A stretch of DNA of 64,000 nucleotides from Burkholderiales bacterium 8X (lineage in GTDB: Bacteria; Pseudomonadota; Gammaproteobacteria; Burkholderiales; Burkholderiaceae_C): assembly GCA_902506565.1 (NCBI GenBank), contig LR732703.1, positions 1,906,025-1,970,024 on the forward strand, given 5' to 3'. Positions 45,387 to 56,808 of the stretch are shown one piece after another. Made by a program: the position numbers and the translations under genes. Numbering within the stretch: position 1 is the first letter of the stretch; the number at the start of each line of letters is the position of its first letter. Below the pieces are notes generated by a model, which worked only from the letters and a program-made list of their open reading frames with translations, was not told the origin of the DNA and did no database searches.

Positions 45387-45565
45387 AGCCCGAGCTCTTC
45401 GTCCGACAGCGTGCGTGCTTCGCTTTCGAGCAGCACCGGAATGCCGTCCCTGACCGGGTAGGCGAGGCGAGCTGTTCGGGAGGCCAGTTCCTGCTTGGCG
45501 GGGTTCCAAGTCAAAGGTCCCTTGGTGACCGGGCAGACGAGCAATTCAAGCAGCTTGGTGTCCAT
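45383..45565 (-). CDS. Trm112 family protein (YcaR-like)
   Basis: A 60-residue protein beginning [18 protein letters not shown] and ending in the conserved [16 protein letters not shown]. Relatives such as E. coli YcaR carry a CPxC and a further Cys that hold a metal; here the second Cys of CPVC is Thr and the later Cys position reads SRT, leaving Cys11 alone. The gene is embedded between lpxK (20-base overlap) and kdsB (four-base overlap), too short to find by length alone but fixed by homology. Function in bacteria is not settled. Confidence 0.9.
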   Translation of the reverse strand: MDTKLLELLVCPVTKGPLTWNPAKQELASRTARLAYPVRDGIPVLLESEARTLSDEELGL

Positions 45566-46538
45566 CGATGGATGATAGCTTCGCGTCGAGCGCCGCAAGG
45601 AACGCGGGCTCGGGGGTAAAGAGAAGCGGCACCGCCAGGGCCGACGGCCACCGGCGCCAAAGCTTGACGGCGTCCTTCTCGGTACACAGCAAGGTGGCAT
45701 CTTCGAAGCCGGGCGGCGGCTGCCAGTCGTCCAGCGCGGCATGGTCGGCGAGCGCAACGCTCCGATCGATCGGCAGCCCTCTCGCCGCCAGCATCTCGAA
45801 GAAGGCCTCCGGTCGGCCGATCCCGGCGAGCGCGAGGATCGAACCGCCGGCGAGCTTGCGCAGACTGTCCAGGGCAACCCGCCGCCCGCTCGCATCCAAG
45901 GCGAAGTCGGCCAGTGCGCGCTCGGAGCGAAAGCCGGCAAAGGCAGGCTTCGGTCCCGTATGCAGCACCAGGTCGCAGCTTCGCGGCCAGGCTTCGCGCA
46001 GCGGACCGGCGGGCAGCAGGAAGCCGTTGCCGATTCCGTCGTCGTCGAAGGTGCAGATCTCGAGGTCACGACCGAGGGCCAGGTGCTGCAGGCCGTCGTC
46101 GCTCACGATGCAGTCGACCTCGGGATGGCACGCCAGCAGGGCCCGCGCGGCATCCGGCCGATCCACCGCGACGAAGAGCGGAACCCCGGTTTTCGACTGA
46201 ATCATCTTCGGCTCGTCGCCGACGTCGCGCGCATCGCTTTGCGCGTCGACCTCGCGGCAATCTCTGGTCGAGCGGCCATGCCCACGCGAAATCACACCGG
46301 GGCGGTGGCCTTGGGCCCGGAGGTGGTCGACGATCGCGATGACCGCCGGGGTCTTGCCCGAGCCGCCGGCGACCACATTCCCGACGACGATGACCGGAAC
46401 CGGCAATTTCGTCGTCTGCTTGAAACCCGCACGGAAGGCAGCGCGACGAAGCGCGACCAAGGCTGCATAGACGCCGGAAACCGGCCACAGAGACCAGGCC
46501 GCCAGCCCGCGCCGCAGCCAAGCCTTCGGCCGGGACAC
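45546..46538 (-). CDS. lpxK: Tetraacyldisaccharide 4'-kinase
   Basis: Phosphorylates the 4'-position of the lipid A disaccharide at the inner membrane. The 330-residue product has an N-terminal membrane-associated helix ([21 protein letters not shown]) and the P-loop [12 protein letters not shown]. Later segments SRGHGRST and FDDDGIGNG fit the family. It starts two bases after exbD and its end overlaps the Trm112-type gene. Confidence 0.94.
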   Translation of the reverse strand: MSRPKAWLRRGLAAWSLWPVSGVYAALVALRRAAFRAGFKQTTKLPVPVIVVGNVVAGGSGKTPAVIAIVDHLRAQGHRPGVISRGHGRSTRDCREVDAQSDARDVGDEPKMIQSKTGVPLFVAVDRPDAARALLACHPEVDCIVSDDGLQHLALGRDLEICTFDDDGIGNGFLLPAGPLREAWPRSCDLVLHTGPKPAFAGFRSERALADFALDASGRRVALDSLRKLAGGSILALAGIGRPEAFFEMLAARGLPIDRSVALADHAALDDWQPPPGFEDATLLCTEKDAVKLWRRWPSALAVPLLFTPEPAFLAALDAKLSSIDGHQAA

Positions 46539-46540
46539 GT

Positions 46541-46972
46541 TCAGCGGCCCGCTTGAGCCGCGGTCTGGGTCGCGAAGGTGATCTGCATCAAGCCCGCGCG
46601 ACGAGCAGCCTCCATGACGGTCACCACCGACTGGTGCGGCGTGCTCGCGTCGGCGCTGATGATGACCACGCTGTCGTTCGAGCCGTTCGATGCAGCCCCC
46701 AGCGCGGCCGCGACGGCTTCGACGCTGCGATCGGGCAGCATGTTGCGGTTGACGGCGTAGCGGCCGTCGGCCGAGACCGCGACGATCACTTCCTTCGGGT
46801 AATCGCGTTGGGCGTCCACGTCGGCCACCGGCAGGCGCAACTGCATCTCGGTGAACTTGCTGTACGTGGTGGAGAGCATCAGGAAGATCAGCACCACCAG
46901 CAATACGTCGATGAAGGGAATAAGGTTGATCTCCGGCTCTTCGGACGATCCGTTGCGGAAATGCATCCTCAT
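46541..46972 (-). CDS. exbD: ExbD/TolR family biopolymer transport protein
   Basis: Stator partner of ExbB in the TonB energy-transfer system. The 143-residue product has one N-terminal helix with the essential Asp (EINLIPFIDVLLVVLIFLML, Asp in FIDV) and a periplasmic domain. The ATG overlaps the exbB stop (ATGA); a second ATG two codons on is also possible. No tonB gene is visible in the window. Confidence 0.92.
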   Translation of the reverse strand: MRMHFRNGSSEEPEINLIPFIDVLLVVLIFLMLSTTYSKFTEMQLRLPVADVDAQRDYPKEVIVAVSADGRYAVNRNMLPDRSVEAVAAALGAASNGSNDSVVIISADASTPHQSVVTVMEAARRAGLMQITFATQTAAQAGR

Positions 46973-47601
46973 GGGCGCAGCGTCTTCAGGTGGCGGGCGA
47001 AGCGTTCGCCGGACAGCTCCAGGTTGAGCAGGTACTCGTCGACCCGCGTCCGGAAGTACCGCCAGAAGATCAGCGCCGGGATGGCGATCATCAAGCCGAA
47101 GGCGGTGTTGTAGAGAGCGATCGAGATGCCGTGGGCGAGTTGCGCGGGGTTGCCGGTGCCGACCGCGCCGTTGGCCGGGGACTGCGAGCCGAAGATCTCG
47201 ATCATGCCGATCACGGTGCCGAGCAGGCCCAGGAGGGGCGCAGCGGAGGCGATGGTGGCGAGCGCCGGCAGGTAGCGCTCCAGCCGATGCGCGACCAGTC
47301 GGCCGGCGGACTCCATCGCCATCTTCAGGTCTTCTTCGCTCGATCCGGGGTGTGCGTTGAGGGTTCGGAACCCGGCCGCGAGGACCTCGCCGAGGCCGGA
47401 ATTGCGCTCCAGCTTGGTGACCACGTCGGGACCGGGAATGGCGCTGCGAGAAACCGTGATCGCCTCGTCCAGCAACTTGGGCGGCAGGACCTTCGATGTC
47501 TTGAGGCTCGCGAATCGTTCGATGACCAGGGCAACCGCAACCACCGAACACGCCAGCAACGGCCAAATGGGCCAACCGGCTGCAACTATGATCGAAAACA
47601 A
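46969..47601 (-). CDS. exbB: MotA/TolQ/ExbB proton channel family protein
   Basis: Inner-membrane proton channel subunit that energises TonB with ExbD. The product is 210 residues from a TTG start that lies five bases after a perfect GGAGG (complement of 47607-47611), giving MFSIIVAAGWPIWPLL. A longer reading from an upstream TTG (47628) lacks this signal. Three hydrophobic helices are seen, with LATIASAAPLLGLLGTVIGMIEIF and ALYNTAFGLMIAIPALIFW in the pore-forming part. Confidence 0.92.
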   Translation of the reverse strand: MFSIIVAAGWPIWPLLACSVVAVALVIERFASLKTSKVLPPKLLDEAITVSRSAIPGPDVVTKLERNSGLGEVLAAGFRTLNAHPGSSEEDLKMAMESAGRLVAHRLERYLPALATIASAAPLLGLLGTVIGMIEIFGSQSPANGAVGTGNPAQLAHGISIALYNTAFGLMIAIPALIFWRYFRTRVDEYLLNLELSGERFARHLKTLRP

Positions 47602-47702
47602 GGATTCCTCCGTCCAGATGGGCTGCAAATGCGCGGCGATTATCCCTCGCCGCCCGGCACATTCAGAAACTCTAATTGCTGTAGGCGTCGACGCACAGAA
47701 AC

Positions 47703-47723
47703 TGTGGATAACTTTGTGGCTAA
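47703..47723 (-). promoter_or_regulatory. Two tandem DnaA-box-like sites upstream of exbB
   Basis: In the 320-base gap between exbB and xseA, TGTGGATAA at 47703-47711 is a perfect DnaA box (TTATCCACA on the minus strand). A second, TGTGGCTAA at 47715-47723, has one mismatch, same orientation, 12 bases apart. The rest of the gap shows no gene and no clear promoter. Confidence 0.5.
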
Positions 47724-47920
47724 CCCTGATCGGAAGTGGCTTGAAGCGAGGCCAGACGGGCCTTCCAACAGAACGGTCAGATTTTGAGCACCGATTTCTT
47801 CAATCAAATCAACGACTTGCACGTGGAGTCGAGCACCTCATGCGGGTGTACCAGGGCCATGGACGGTGCAGGCCGCGCTTGTGGAAGACTGGCCATCTGT
47901 AACACACCGGCGAGCACCGC

Positions 47921-49231
47921 ATGACGAGCGCCGACGGCACCCAGCCAAGGGTCTGGTCGGTCGGCGCACTGTGCCACGCGGTGGCCGATGCGCTCGATGC
48001 TCGTTTCAATCCGGTCGGGGTCCGCGGCGAGATCTCCGGCTTCTCGCGGGCCAGCAGCGGCCATTGCTACTTCGCGCTGAAGGACCAAGCAGGCCAGCTG
48101 CGTTGCGCGATGTTCAGGCGGGCAGCCACCTTGCTCGACTTCGCGCCGCGCGACGGCGACTTGGTCGAGGTTCGCGGCCGAATCGCCGTGTACGAGCCGC
48201 GCGGCGACCTGCAGCTCGTGGTCGAAAGCCTCAAGCGCGCGGGCCAAGGGACATTGTTTGAGCAATTCCTGCTTCGCAAGGCCAAGCTCGAGGCCGAGGG
48301 CCTGTTCGACCCCGAGCGAAAGCGCCCTTTGCCGGAGATGCCGCGCACCATCGGCCTCGTGACTTCCCTGGGCGCGGCCGCCTTGCACGATGTCGTGACC
48401 GCGCTCCAGCGGCGTGTGCCGCACATCCAGGTGGTGCTCGCGCCGGCGGCGGTGCAGGGGAGCCAGGCACCGGGCGAGCTGATACGAGCCCTGCAGTCGC
48501 TCGACGCCCTGGCCGAGCCGAGGCCGGACGTCATCCTGCTGGTGCGCGGCGGCGGCTCGATCGAGGATCTCTGGGCGTTCAACGACGAAGGCCTGGCACG
48601 CGCGATCGTGCAATGCAGCGTGCCGGTGGTTGCCGGCATCGGCCACGAAACGGATTTCACCATCGCCGACTTCTGCGCCGACCTGCGTGCGCCGACGCCG
48701 ACGGCGGCCGCCGAACTGGTCGCGGCGCCGCGCGAGCTGTGGCTGCGGGCGCTCGATGGTTTCGAGCAGCGGATCGACGACGCGATCGGCATGCGCCTCG
48801 ACGTGCTCGGCCAGCGACTCGACATGGCGAGCGCTCGGCTCGGCCGTCCGTCGGCACTGGTCGCGCGCCAGCAGCTGCGGCTGGTGCAGCTGGGGCAGGG
48901 TCTTCGGCACGGCGTGTTGGCACGAACCCAGCGACTGTCGCATCGCCATGATGTGCTGGCGAGCGAGCTTCCGGCGAGGCTCGATCGCGCAGGCCGGAAA
49001 CACGCCGAGCGACTGGAGCGCTCGGCGCTTCGGCTGCGATTGCTCGATCCGGCGCTGGTGTTGCAGCGCGGCTATGCCTGGTTGACCGATGCCGATGGCC
49101 AGGCCGTGACGACTGCGCGGCAATTGCATGCGGGAGACAAGGTGGCTGCGCGATTGGCGGATGGTTCGGTCGGTCTCACGGTCGACCCGCCGGATGCGCG
49201 GACAACCGCGCTGCCTCCTCGCAATGAATAA
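47921..49231 (+). CDS. xseA: Exodeoxyribonuclease VII large subunit
   Basis: Catalytic subunit of the single-strand exonuclease VII, 436 residues. The N-terminal OB-fold starts WSVGALCHAVADAL and includes VRGEISGFSRASSGHCYF; the catalytic domain has IGLVTSLGAAALHDVV, LLVRGGGSIEDLWAFND and VVAGIGHETDFTIADF. A C-terminal coiled coil follows. The ATG start has only a weak ribosome-binding site. xseB is not in the window. Confidence 0.96.
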   Translation: MTSADGTQPRVWSVGALCHAVADALDARFNPVGVRGEISGFSRASSGHCYFALKDQAGQLRCAMFRRAATLLDFAPRDGDLVEVRGRIAVYEPRGDLQLVVESLKRAGQGTLFEQFLLRKAKLEAEGLFDPERKRPLPEMPRTIGLVTSLGAAALHDVVTALQRRVPHIQVVLAPAAVQGSQAPGELIRALQSLDALAEPRPDVILLVRGGGSIEDLWAFNDEGLARAIVQCSVPVVAGIGHETDFTIADFCADLRAPTPTAAAELVAAPRELWLRALDGFEQRIDDAIGMRLDVLGQRLDMASARLGRPSALVARQQLRLVQLGQGLRHGVLARTQRLSHRHDVLASELPARLDRAGRKHAERLERSALRLRLLDPALVLQRGYAWLTDADGQAVTTARQLHAGDKVAARLADGSVGLTVDPPDARTTALPPRNE

Positions 49232-49276
49232 CTTCCTAGAATCTTTCGTCCCACAACCAACCAGCGAGCAAACAAA

Positions 49277-49858
49277 ATGGAACATGTCCTGCCACCCCTG
49301 CCGTATCCGATGGACGCCTTGGCGCCCGAGTATTCGAAGGAAACGCTGGAGTACCACTACGGCAAGCATCACAACGCCTACGTGGTGAACCTCAACAACA
49401 TGCAGAAAGGCACCGAGTTCGAGTCGATGCCCCTCGAGGAAATCGTCAAGAAGTCGAGCGGCGGCATCTACAACAATGCAGCCCAGACCTGGAACCACAC
49501 CTTCTTCTGGAACTGCATGAAGCCGAGCGGCGGCGGCGAGCCCACCGGCAAGCTGGCGGACGCGATCAAGGCGAAGTGGGGCAGCTATGACGCCTTCAAG
49601 GAAGCCTTCGTCAAGTCGGCAGTCGGCAACTTCGGCTCGGGCTGGACCTGGCTGGTCAAGAAGAACGATGGTTCGGTCGACATCGTCAACATGGGGGCCG
49701 CCGGTACCCCGCTCACCACCGGCGACACGCCCGTTCTCACGGTCGACGTCTGGGAGCATGCCTATTACATCGACTACCGGAACCTGCGTCCCAAGTTCGT
49801 CGAGACCTTCTTCGCCAAGCTGGTGAACTGGGACTTCGCTGCGAAGAACTTCGGCTGA
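49277..49858 (+). CDS. sodB: Superoxide dismutase (iron type)
   Basis: Dismutates superoxide to peroxide and oxygen in the cytoplasm. The 193-residue product has the metal ligands His27 (HYGKHH), His75 (TWNHTFFW), Asp157 and His161 ([11 protein letters not shown]), the spacing of Fe/Mn-SOD. The motif [14 protein letters not shown] is typical of the iron-preferring enzyme. It starts 45 bases after xseA and ends in a clear terminator, a short separate unit or the tail of the xseA unit. Confidence 0.96.
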   Translation: MEHVLPPLPYPMDALAPEYSKETLEYHYGKHHNAYVVNLNNMQKGTEFESMPLEEIVKKSSGGIYNNAAQTWNHTFFWNCMKPSGGGEPTGKLADAIKAKWGSYDAFKEAFVKSAVGNFGSGWTWLVKKNDGSVDIVNMGAAGTPLTTGDTPVLTVDVWEHAYYIDYRNLRPKFVETFFAKLVNWDFAAKNFG

Positions 49859-49893
49859 GGTTTCTGCGGCTCCAATGCGGAGCCATCACAACG

Positions 49894-49921
49894 AAAAGCC
49901 GGCTTGCGAGCCGGCTTTTTT
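49894..49921. terminator. Bidirectional terminator after sodB
   Basis: An 11-bp perfect stem, AAAAGCCGGCT with AGCCGGCTTTT, and a TGCG loop (49894-49919) ends in six T on the plus strand and has A-tract at its other foot. It therefore can stop sodB and also the convergent DUF192 gene. Confidence 0.9.
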
Positions 49922-49949
49922 CATGGGGCAGGAGCGGGGGGGCCCAAGC

Positions 49950-50399
49950 TCAACGCCTGGCGGTGAAAAGCGTGCCGCCCAGCTTCGCGCCCTTCTTGAT
50001 GTTCTTCTTCGCGAACCATCCCTGGTTCATCTCGAGCACATAGCGGACGGGCTCTTCGGAGCAATGCGAGTCGTCGGTCTGCGGCTTCATGTCTGCCAGG
50101 TTGACGATGCGGCCATCGTCCGCGACGAAGGCGGCGGTCAGCGGCAAGAGGGTGTTGCGCATCCAGAAGCACTGGGTGGCGGGTTGCTCGAAGACGAAGA
50201 TCATGCCTTCGGCATCGGGCATCTGCTCCCTGAACATCAGGCCGACCTGTCGCTGCTGCGGGGTTTGGGCGACCTGCGCGTCGATCTGGTACATGCCGAC
50301 CGTCAGGCGGGTTCGTTGCAGATTGGTTTGCGGTTCTTGAGCTTGTGCAGCAAAGCTGAAACCTGCGAAGGCGAAGAGCAGCAGTAGGCGCTGGATCAT
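49950..50399 (-). CDS. DUF192 family exported protein
   Basis: A 149-residue protein with a signal peptide (cleaving about residue 20, FAAQA) and the DUF192 fold: RTRLTVGMYQIDAQVAQTPQQRQVGLMFRE, then FWMRNTLLPLTAAFVADDGRIVN. The FWMRNT motif is the strongly conserved centre. A role in folding or envelope has been proposed for the family but not proven. There is no Shine-Dalgarno at the ATG chosen; the signal peptide supports it. Confidence 0.85.
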   Translation of the reverse strand: MIQRLLLLFAFAGFSFAAQAQEPQTNLQRTRLTVGMYQIDAQVAQTPQQRQVGLMFREQMPDAEGMIFVFEQPATQCFWMRNTLLPLTAAFVADDGRIVNLADMKPQTDDSHCSEEPVRYVLEMNQGWFAKKNIKKGAKLGGTLFTARR

Positions 50400-50461
50400 G
50401 TTGAAGGAGGGCTTGAACGAAGGTTAAAGATGGAACGATTGCCGATTTGACGCCATGAATG

Positions 50462-50486
50462 AAAAAAGCGTTCCGAAGAACGCTTC
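50462..50486 (-). terminator. Intrinsic terminator of the small exported protein gene
   Basis: On the minus strand an 8-bp stem (AAGCGTTC with GAACGCTT) with a TTCG tetraloop is followed by TTTTTT. It lies 20 bases after the stop of the 105-residue protein gene and upstream of the DUF192 gene, so the two genes are separately ended. Confidence 0.85.
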
Positions 50487-50506
50487 TGCTCGTTGTAAAC
50501 GTCGAA

Positions 50507-50824
50507 TTATTTCGGCGTGCCGCCTTGGCCGATTGGCATCTTCTCGGTGCCATCCTTGTTGAGGCGGCGCTTGCTGCGGGTAGCTTGGCGCTCGGCCGCC
50601 TTCTTGTCGGCAGCAGTCGCCGTGACGCCGCCGCTTCCTTCGGAGACCTTGGTGGTGTCGCCAGCCGTCTGGTTGACGACGCCAGGCTTGCGCGCATCCT
50701 TCTTCATCTCGGCACGCTTTTGCGAAGGCGTGTTGGTTGGGGGCGCTGCTTCTTGCGAGGTACCTTGCGCATACGCGCCGACTGCAAAAAAGCCGGCGAT
50801 CAACGCTGCGAGAACTTTGCTCAT
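50507..50824 (-). CDS. Small exported Lys/Ala/Thr-rich protein
   Basis: A 105-residue protein starting MSKVLAALIAGFFAVGAYAQ, a clear signal peptide, followed by a low-complexity hydrophilic part rich in Lys, Ala, Thr and Gln (KRAEMKKDARKPG, DKKAAERQATRSKRRLNKDG). AGAGGAATT lies upstream of the ATG. The mature part looks disordered and basic; some databases name such proteins TolA-like, but no TolA domain is seen. It is divergent from icd and has its own terminator. Confidence 0.75.
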   Translation of the reverse strand: MSKVLAALIAGFFAVGAYAQGTSQEAAPPTNTPSQKRAEMKKDARKPGVVNQTAGDTTKVSEGSGGVTATAADKKAAERQATRSKRRLNKDGTEKMPIGQGGTPK

Positions 50825-51022
50825 TTGAATTCCTCTGTAGATATGGTTAGGGAACGCCTCCCGGTTAGCAGAAGGTGAGTCAACAACGAGGCCGCGCGGG
50901 CCGCCGTTGACAAACCATCGACCTCCTCCGGATGGGTCTAAAATTCTACGGCTATTCCACCCGTATTCCGACGATTGGATTGCGCGCCTCCAATCTTCAT
51001 CTCTACAGGAGCCTTTGCCCTC

Positions 51023-52285
51023 ATGTCCTCTTCCTACCAGCACATCAAAGTCCCAGCCGAAGGCCAGAAGATCACCGTCAACGCCGACACCTCGTTGAGC
51101 GTGCCCGACCAGCCGATCATTCCGTACATCGAGGGCGATGGCACCGGCCTCGACATCACGCCCGTCATGCTGAAGGTGGTCGATGCCGCCGTCGCCAAGG
51201 CCTACGGCGGCAAGAAGAAGATCCACTGGATGGAGGTGTATGCCGGCGAGAAGTCGACCAAGGTCTACGGTCCCGACGTCTGGCTCCCCGAGGAAACCCT
51301 GCATGCGGTTCGCGACTACGTGGTCTCGATCAAGGGTCCGCTCACCACGCCGGTCGGCGGCGGCATCCGGTCGCTCAACGTGGCGCTTCGCCAGGAGCTC
51401 GACCTTTACGTTTGCCTGCGGCCCATCCAGTATTTCGAAGGCGTGCCCAGCCCAGTCAAGGAACCGCAGAAGACCAACATGGTGATCTTCCGCGAGAACT
51501 CCGAAGACATCTACGCCGGCATCGAGTTCGAGGCCGAAAGCGACAAGGCCAAGAAGCTCATCAAGTTCCTGCAGGATGAGTTCGCGGTCAAGAAGATCCG
51601 CTTCCCCGAGACCTCCGGCATCGGCATCAAGCCGGTCTCGCGCGAAGGCACCGAACGGCTGGTGCGCAAGGCCATCCAGTACGCGATCGACAACGACAAG
51701 CCCAGCGTGACCCTGGTTCACAAGGGCAACATCATGAAGTTCACCGAGGGCGCGTTCCGCGACTGGGGTTACGGCCTGGCGGCCAAGGAGTTCGGCGCCG
51801 AGCTGATCGACGGTGGCCCCTGGATGAAGTTCAAGAACCCGAAGAGCGGCAAGGACATCACGGTGAAGGATGTGATCGCCGACGCATTCCTGCAGCAGAT
51901 CCTGCTTCGTCCGGCCGAGTACAGCGTCATTGCCACGCTCAACCTGAACGGCGACTATGTGTCCGACGCGCTGGCCGCGCAGGTCGGCGGCATCGGCATC
52001 GCCCCTGGCGCGAACCTGAGCGACACTGTTGCAATGTTCGAGGCCACCCATGGCACCGCGCCCAAGTACGCGGGCAAGGACTACGTCAACCCCGGTTCCG
52101 AGATCCTCTCGGCCGAGATGATGCTGCGCCACATGGGTTGGACCGAGGCCGCCGACCTCATCATCAGCTCGATGGAAAAGTCGATCGCCAGCAAGCAGGT
52201 GACCTACGATTTCGCCCGCCTGATGGAAGGCGCGACCCAGGTCAGCTGCTCGGGTTTCGGCCAGGTGATGATCGACCACATGTAA
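51023..52285 (+). CDS. icd: NADP-dependent isocitrate dehydrogenase
   Basis: Citric acid cycle enzyme, oxidising isocitrate to 2-oxoglutarate with NADP. The 420-residue product shows [16 protein letters not shown], the isocitrate/phosphorylation-site segment [18 protein letters not shown], and [19 protein letters not shown] and [13 protein letters not shown] near the C-terminus, all type I IDH. The start is ATG with AGGAG about 11 bases upstream. A terminator follows, so it is likely transcribed alone. Confidence 0.97.
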   Translation: MSSSYQHIKVPAEGQKITVNADTSLSVPDQPIIPYIEGDGTGLDITPVMLKVVDAAVAKAYGGKKKIHWMEVYAGEKSTKVYGPDVWLPEETLHAVRDYVVSIKGPLTTPVGGGIRSLNVALRQELDLYVCLRPIQYFEGVPSPVKEPQKTNMVIFRENSEDIYAGIEFEAESDKAKKLIKFLQDEFAVKKIRFPETSGIGIKPVSREGTERLVRKAIQYAIDNDKPSVTLVHKGNIMKFTEGAFRDWGYGLAAKEFGAELIDGGPWMKFKNPKSGKDITVKDVIADAFLQQILLRPAEYSVIATLNLNGDYVSDALAAQVGGIGIAPGANLSDTVAMFEATHGTAPKYAGKDYVNPGSEILSAEMMLRHMGWTEAADLIISSMEKSIASKQVTYDFARLMEGATQVSCSGFGQVMIDHM

Positions 52286-52324
52286 TTTCGCGCGCGGCCG
52301 GGGCTTCGCCTCGCTGCCCAAGCC

Positions 52325-52361
52325 AACCCCGCGTCCATTTCGGCCGCGGGGTTTCTTTTTT
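52325..52361 (+). terminator. Intrinsic terminator after icd
   Basis: AACCCCGCG (52325-52333) pairs with CGCGGGGTT (52345-52353) around an 11-base loop, followed by TTTCTTTTTT. It lies 40 bases after the icd stop, before the 100-base region upstream of clpS. Confidence 0.8.
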
Positions 52362-52463
52362 GGGCGCGCCGGAGTTCACGGATGCGTGTCTTGATTACCG
52401 GTATGGTGTCACCAAGTATCAGCAACCCGGCATCGGTCTTGCTCGCTCTATAGAATCATTTTC

Positions 52464-52823
52464 ATGCCATCCAGAAATCCGCCGACCCCCTCCGCACCGC
52501 CGGTGCAAAAGCCCGGGCGGGACGAGGGCGAGTCGGTCGTGCTCGAGCGGCGAACGCAAAAGACCAAGCCGCCGCAGATGTACCAGGTGGTCATGCTCAA
52601 CGACGACTACACGCCGATGGAGTTCGTGATCGTCGTCATCCAGGAGTTCTTCAACAAGGATCGCGAGACCGCGACCCAGATCATGTTGAAGATTCATCTC
52701 GACGGACGCGGCGTTTGCGGCGTCTACTCGAGGGACCTGGCGGCCACCAAAGTCAATCAAGTCATGGAGGCGGCCAACCAGGCCGGCCATCCTTTGCAAT
52801 GTGTCAGTGAACCGGTTGAATAA
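52464..52823 (+). CDS. clpS: ClpS adaptor protein
   Basis: N-end-rule adaptor that delivers substrates with N-terminal Leu, Phe, Tyr or Trp to ClpAP. The 119-residue product has the pocket motif [15 protein letters not shown], with the hydrophobic and acidic residues that bind the N-degron, and a variable Pro-rich N-terminal tail (first 25 residues). It lies 61 bases upstream of clpA. Confidence 0.95.
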   Translation: MPSRNPPTPSAPPVQKPGRDEGESVVLERRTQKTKPPQMYQVVMLNDDYTPMEFVIVVIQEFFNKDRETATQIMLKIHLDGRGVCGVYSRDLAATKVNQVMEAANQAGHPLQCVSEPVE

Positions 52824-52884
52824 ACCGCGCTCCAACCCATCTGATTGACTAAATCATATTTACAGCAAGGCAAAAGGAAATCAC

Positions 52885-55209
<2,325 letters not shown>

Positions 55210-55263
55210 GGATCCTGTCCCTCGATCGGGGGACATCGCCGCAAGCACCAGGAACAGGGCAGG

Positions 55264-55293
55264 AGGCCGGTAGCATCGCTACCGGCCTTTTTC
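55264..55293 (+). terminator. Intrinsic terminator after clpA
   Basis: An 11-bp stem, AGGCCGGTAGC with GCTACCGGCCT, and an ATC loop (55264-55288) is followed by TTTTC then more T. It lies 55 bases after the clpA stop and well before sbcB. Confidence 0.9.
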
Positions 55294-55354
55294 TTTTTTC
55301 CTTCGGCCTGGCCATTACGCGATTGCAGCCCGCCTTTCTTTTCTCGATCGATCC

Positions 55355-56797
55355 ATGCCCACTCACAGCTTCCTCTGGCACGACTACGAGACCTTCGGGT
55401 CCGTACCTCGACGCGACCGGCCGGCGCAGTTCGCGGCCATCCGCACCGATGCCGAGCTGAACGAGATCGGCAAGCCGCTGATGGTCTATTGCAAGCCGGC
55501 TCCCGACTACCTGCCGAGCCCGGAGGCCTGCCTCATCACCGGCATCACGCCGCAGCTGTGCCTGGAGCGGGGCGTCGCCGAGCACGAGTTCGCTGCCCGC
55601 ATCGAGGAAGCCTTCGCCCAGCCCGGCACCATCGGCGTGGGCTACAACACCATCCGGTTCGACGACGAGGTCACGCGATTCCTGTTCTGGCGAAACCTGA
55701 TCGATCCGTACGGTCGCGAGTGGCAGAACGATTGCGGCCGGTGGGACCTCCTCGACGTGGTGCGCCTCACTTACGCGCTCCGGCCCGAGGGCATCGAGTG
55801 GCCGAAAAAGCCGGATGGTTCGCCCAGCTTTCGGCTCGAAGACCTCTCCCGGGCCAACGGCCTCGCACACGAGGCGGCTCACGACGCGCTGTCGGACGTG
55901 CGGGCGACGATCGCACTGGCTCGGCTCATTCGCGACCGCCAGCCGAAGCTCTTCGACTTCGCGCTCGGCCTGCGCAAGAAGGAGCGCGTGGCTGCGGAGC
56001 TCGGCTTGCCGGCCACACCCGGCAGCGCCCGGCCGTTCCTGCATGTCTCCGGCATGTTCGCCGCGGATCGCGGCTGCCTCGCGGTGATGTGGCCGCTGGC
56101 GACCCACCCGACCAACCGCAACGAACTGATCGCCTGGGATCTCGCGCATGATCCCGGCGAGTTGCGCGACCTCGATGTCGACACCTTGCGGCTGCGCCTT
56201 TTCACGCGCACGGCGGACCTGCCGGAAGGCGTGTCGCGACTGCCGGTCAAGGGCGTGCACCTCAACAAGTCCCCGATGGTGGTCGGCAACCTGAACACCT
56301 TGTCGGCTCAGCGTGCAGCCCATTGGGGCATCGATCTCGACCAGGCGAGGCGGCACGCGGTCATCGCGGCCGAATTGCCCGACATGAGCGCCATCTGGCC
56401 TGCCGTCTACGCCCGGCCGCCTGTCGAGCGTGCCGATGTCGACGAGGACCTTTACGGCGGCTTCCTCGGCGACGCCGATCGGCGGCGGCTGGTCGAGCTG
56501 CGCAGCCTCCGGCCCGGCGAACTGGCGAAGGCGCGCATCGGTTTCGACGATCCGCGGATGGAGGAGCTGGTGTTTCGCTATCGCGCCCGCAATTTCCCGG
56601 ACACGTTGACGGAAGACGATCGCGAGCGCTGGGAAGCGCACCGGGCGGCCCGGCTTCTCGGCGGCGAGGCGGGCGCCATGACCGTCGCGCAGCTGTTCGA
56701 GGAGGTCGACCGGCTCGCGGAAAACGCGGACGAGCGCGGCGAGGAGATCCTCGGCGCGCTCTATGAATACGCCGAGTCGATCGCACCCGACGCTTGA
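55355..56797 (+). CDS. sbcB: Exodeoxyribonuclease I
   Basis: 3'-to-5' single-strand DNA exonuclease, 480 residues. The DEDD-type exonuclease starts FLWHDYETFG with Asp10 and Glu12; later segments HEAAHDALSDVRATIALARLI and the SH3-like/C-terminal domains (KSPMVVGNLNTL) match ExoI. It has no ribosome-binding site of note. The stop overlaps the possible TTG of the next gene (TTGA). Confidence 0.94.
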   Translation: MPTHSFLWHDYETFGSVPRRDRPAQFAAIRTDAELNEIGKPLMVYCKPAPDYLPSPEACLITGITPQLCLERGVAEHEFAARIEEAFAQPGTIGVGYNTIRFDDEVTRFLFWRNLIDPYGREWQNDCGRWDLLDVVRLTYALRPEGIEWPKKPDGSPSFRLEDLSRANGLAHEAAHDALSDVRATIALARLIRDRQPKLFDFALGLRKKERVAAELGLPATPGSARPFLHVSGMFAADRGCLAVMWPLATHPTNRNELIAWDLAHDPGELRDLDVDTLRLRLFTRTADLPEGVSRLPVKGVHLNKSPMVVGNLNTLSAQRAAHWGIDLDQARRHAVIAAELPDMSAIWPAVYARPPVERADVDEDLYGGFLGDADRRRLVELRSLRPGELAKARIGFDDPRMEELVFRYRARNFPDTLTEDDRERWEAHRAARLLGGEAGAMTVAQLFEEVDRLAENADERGEEILGALYEYAESIAPDA

Positions 56798-56808
56798 ACC
56801 GCCGCCCG

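Noticed and set aside
47602..47628. Upstream TTG at 47628 as exbB start
   Set aside because: It would lengthen the protein without a ribosome-binding site, whereas TTG at 47601 has GGAGG at ideal distance and gives the usual N-terminus.
47629..47920. Possible replication origin because of the DnaA boxes
   Set aside because: Only two boxes, no AT-rich unwinding region and no dnaA, dnaN, gidA or parAB genes nearby.
50907..50944. TTGACA (50907) with TAAAAT (50939) as an icd promoter
   Set aside because: The spacer is 26 bases, far outside the 16-18 needed; each hexamer may belong to other signals or to chance.
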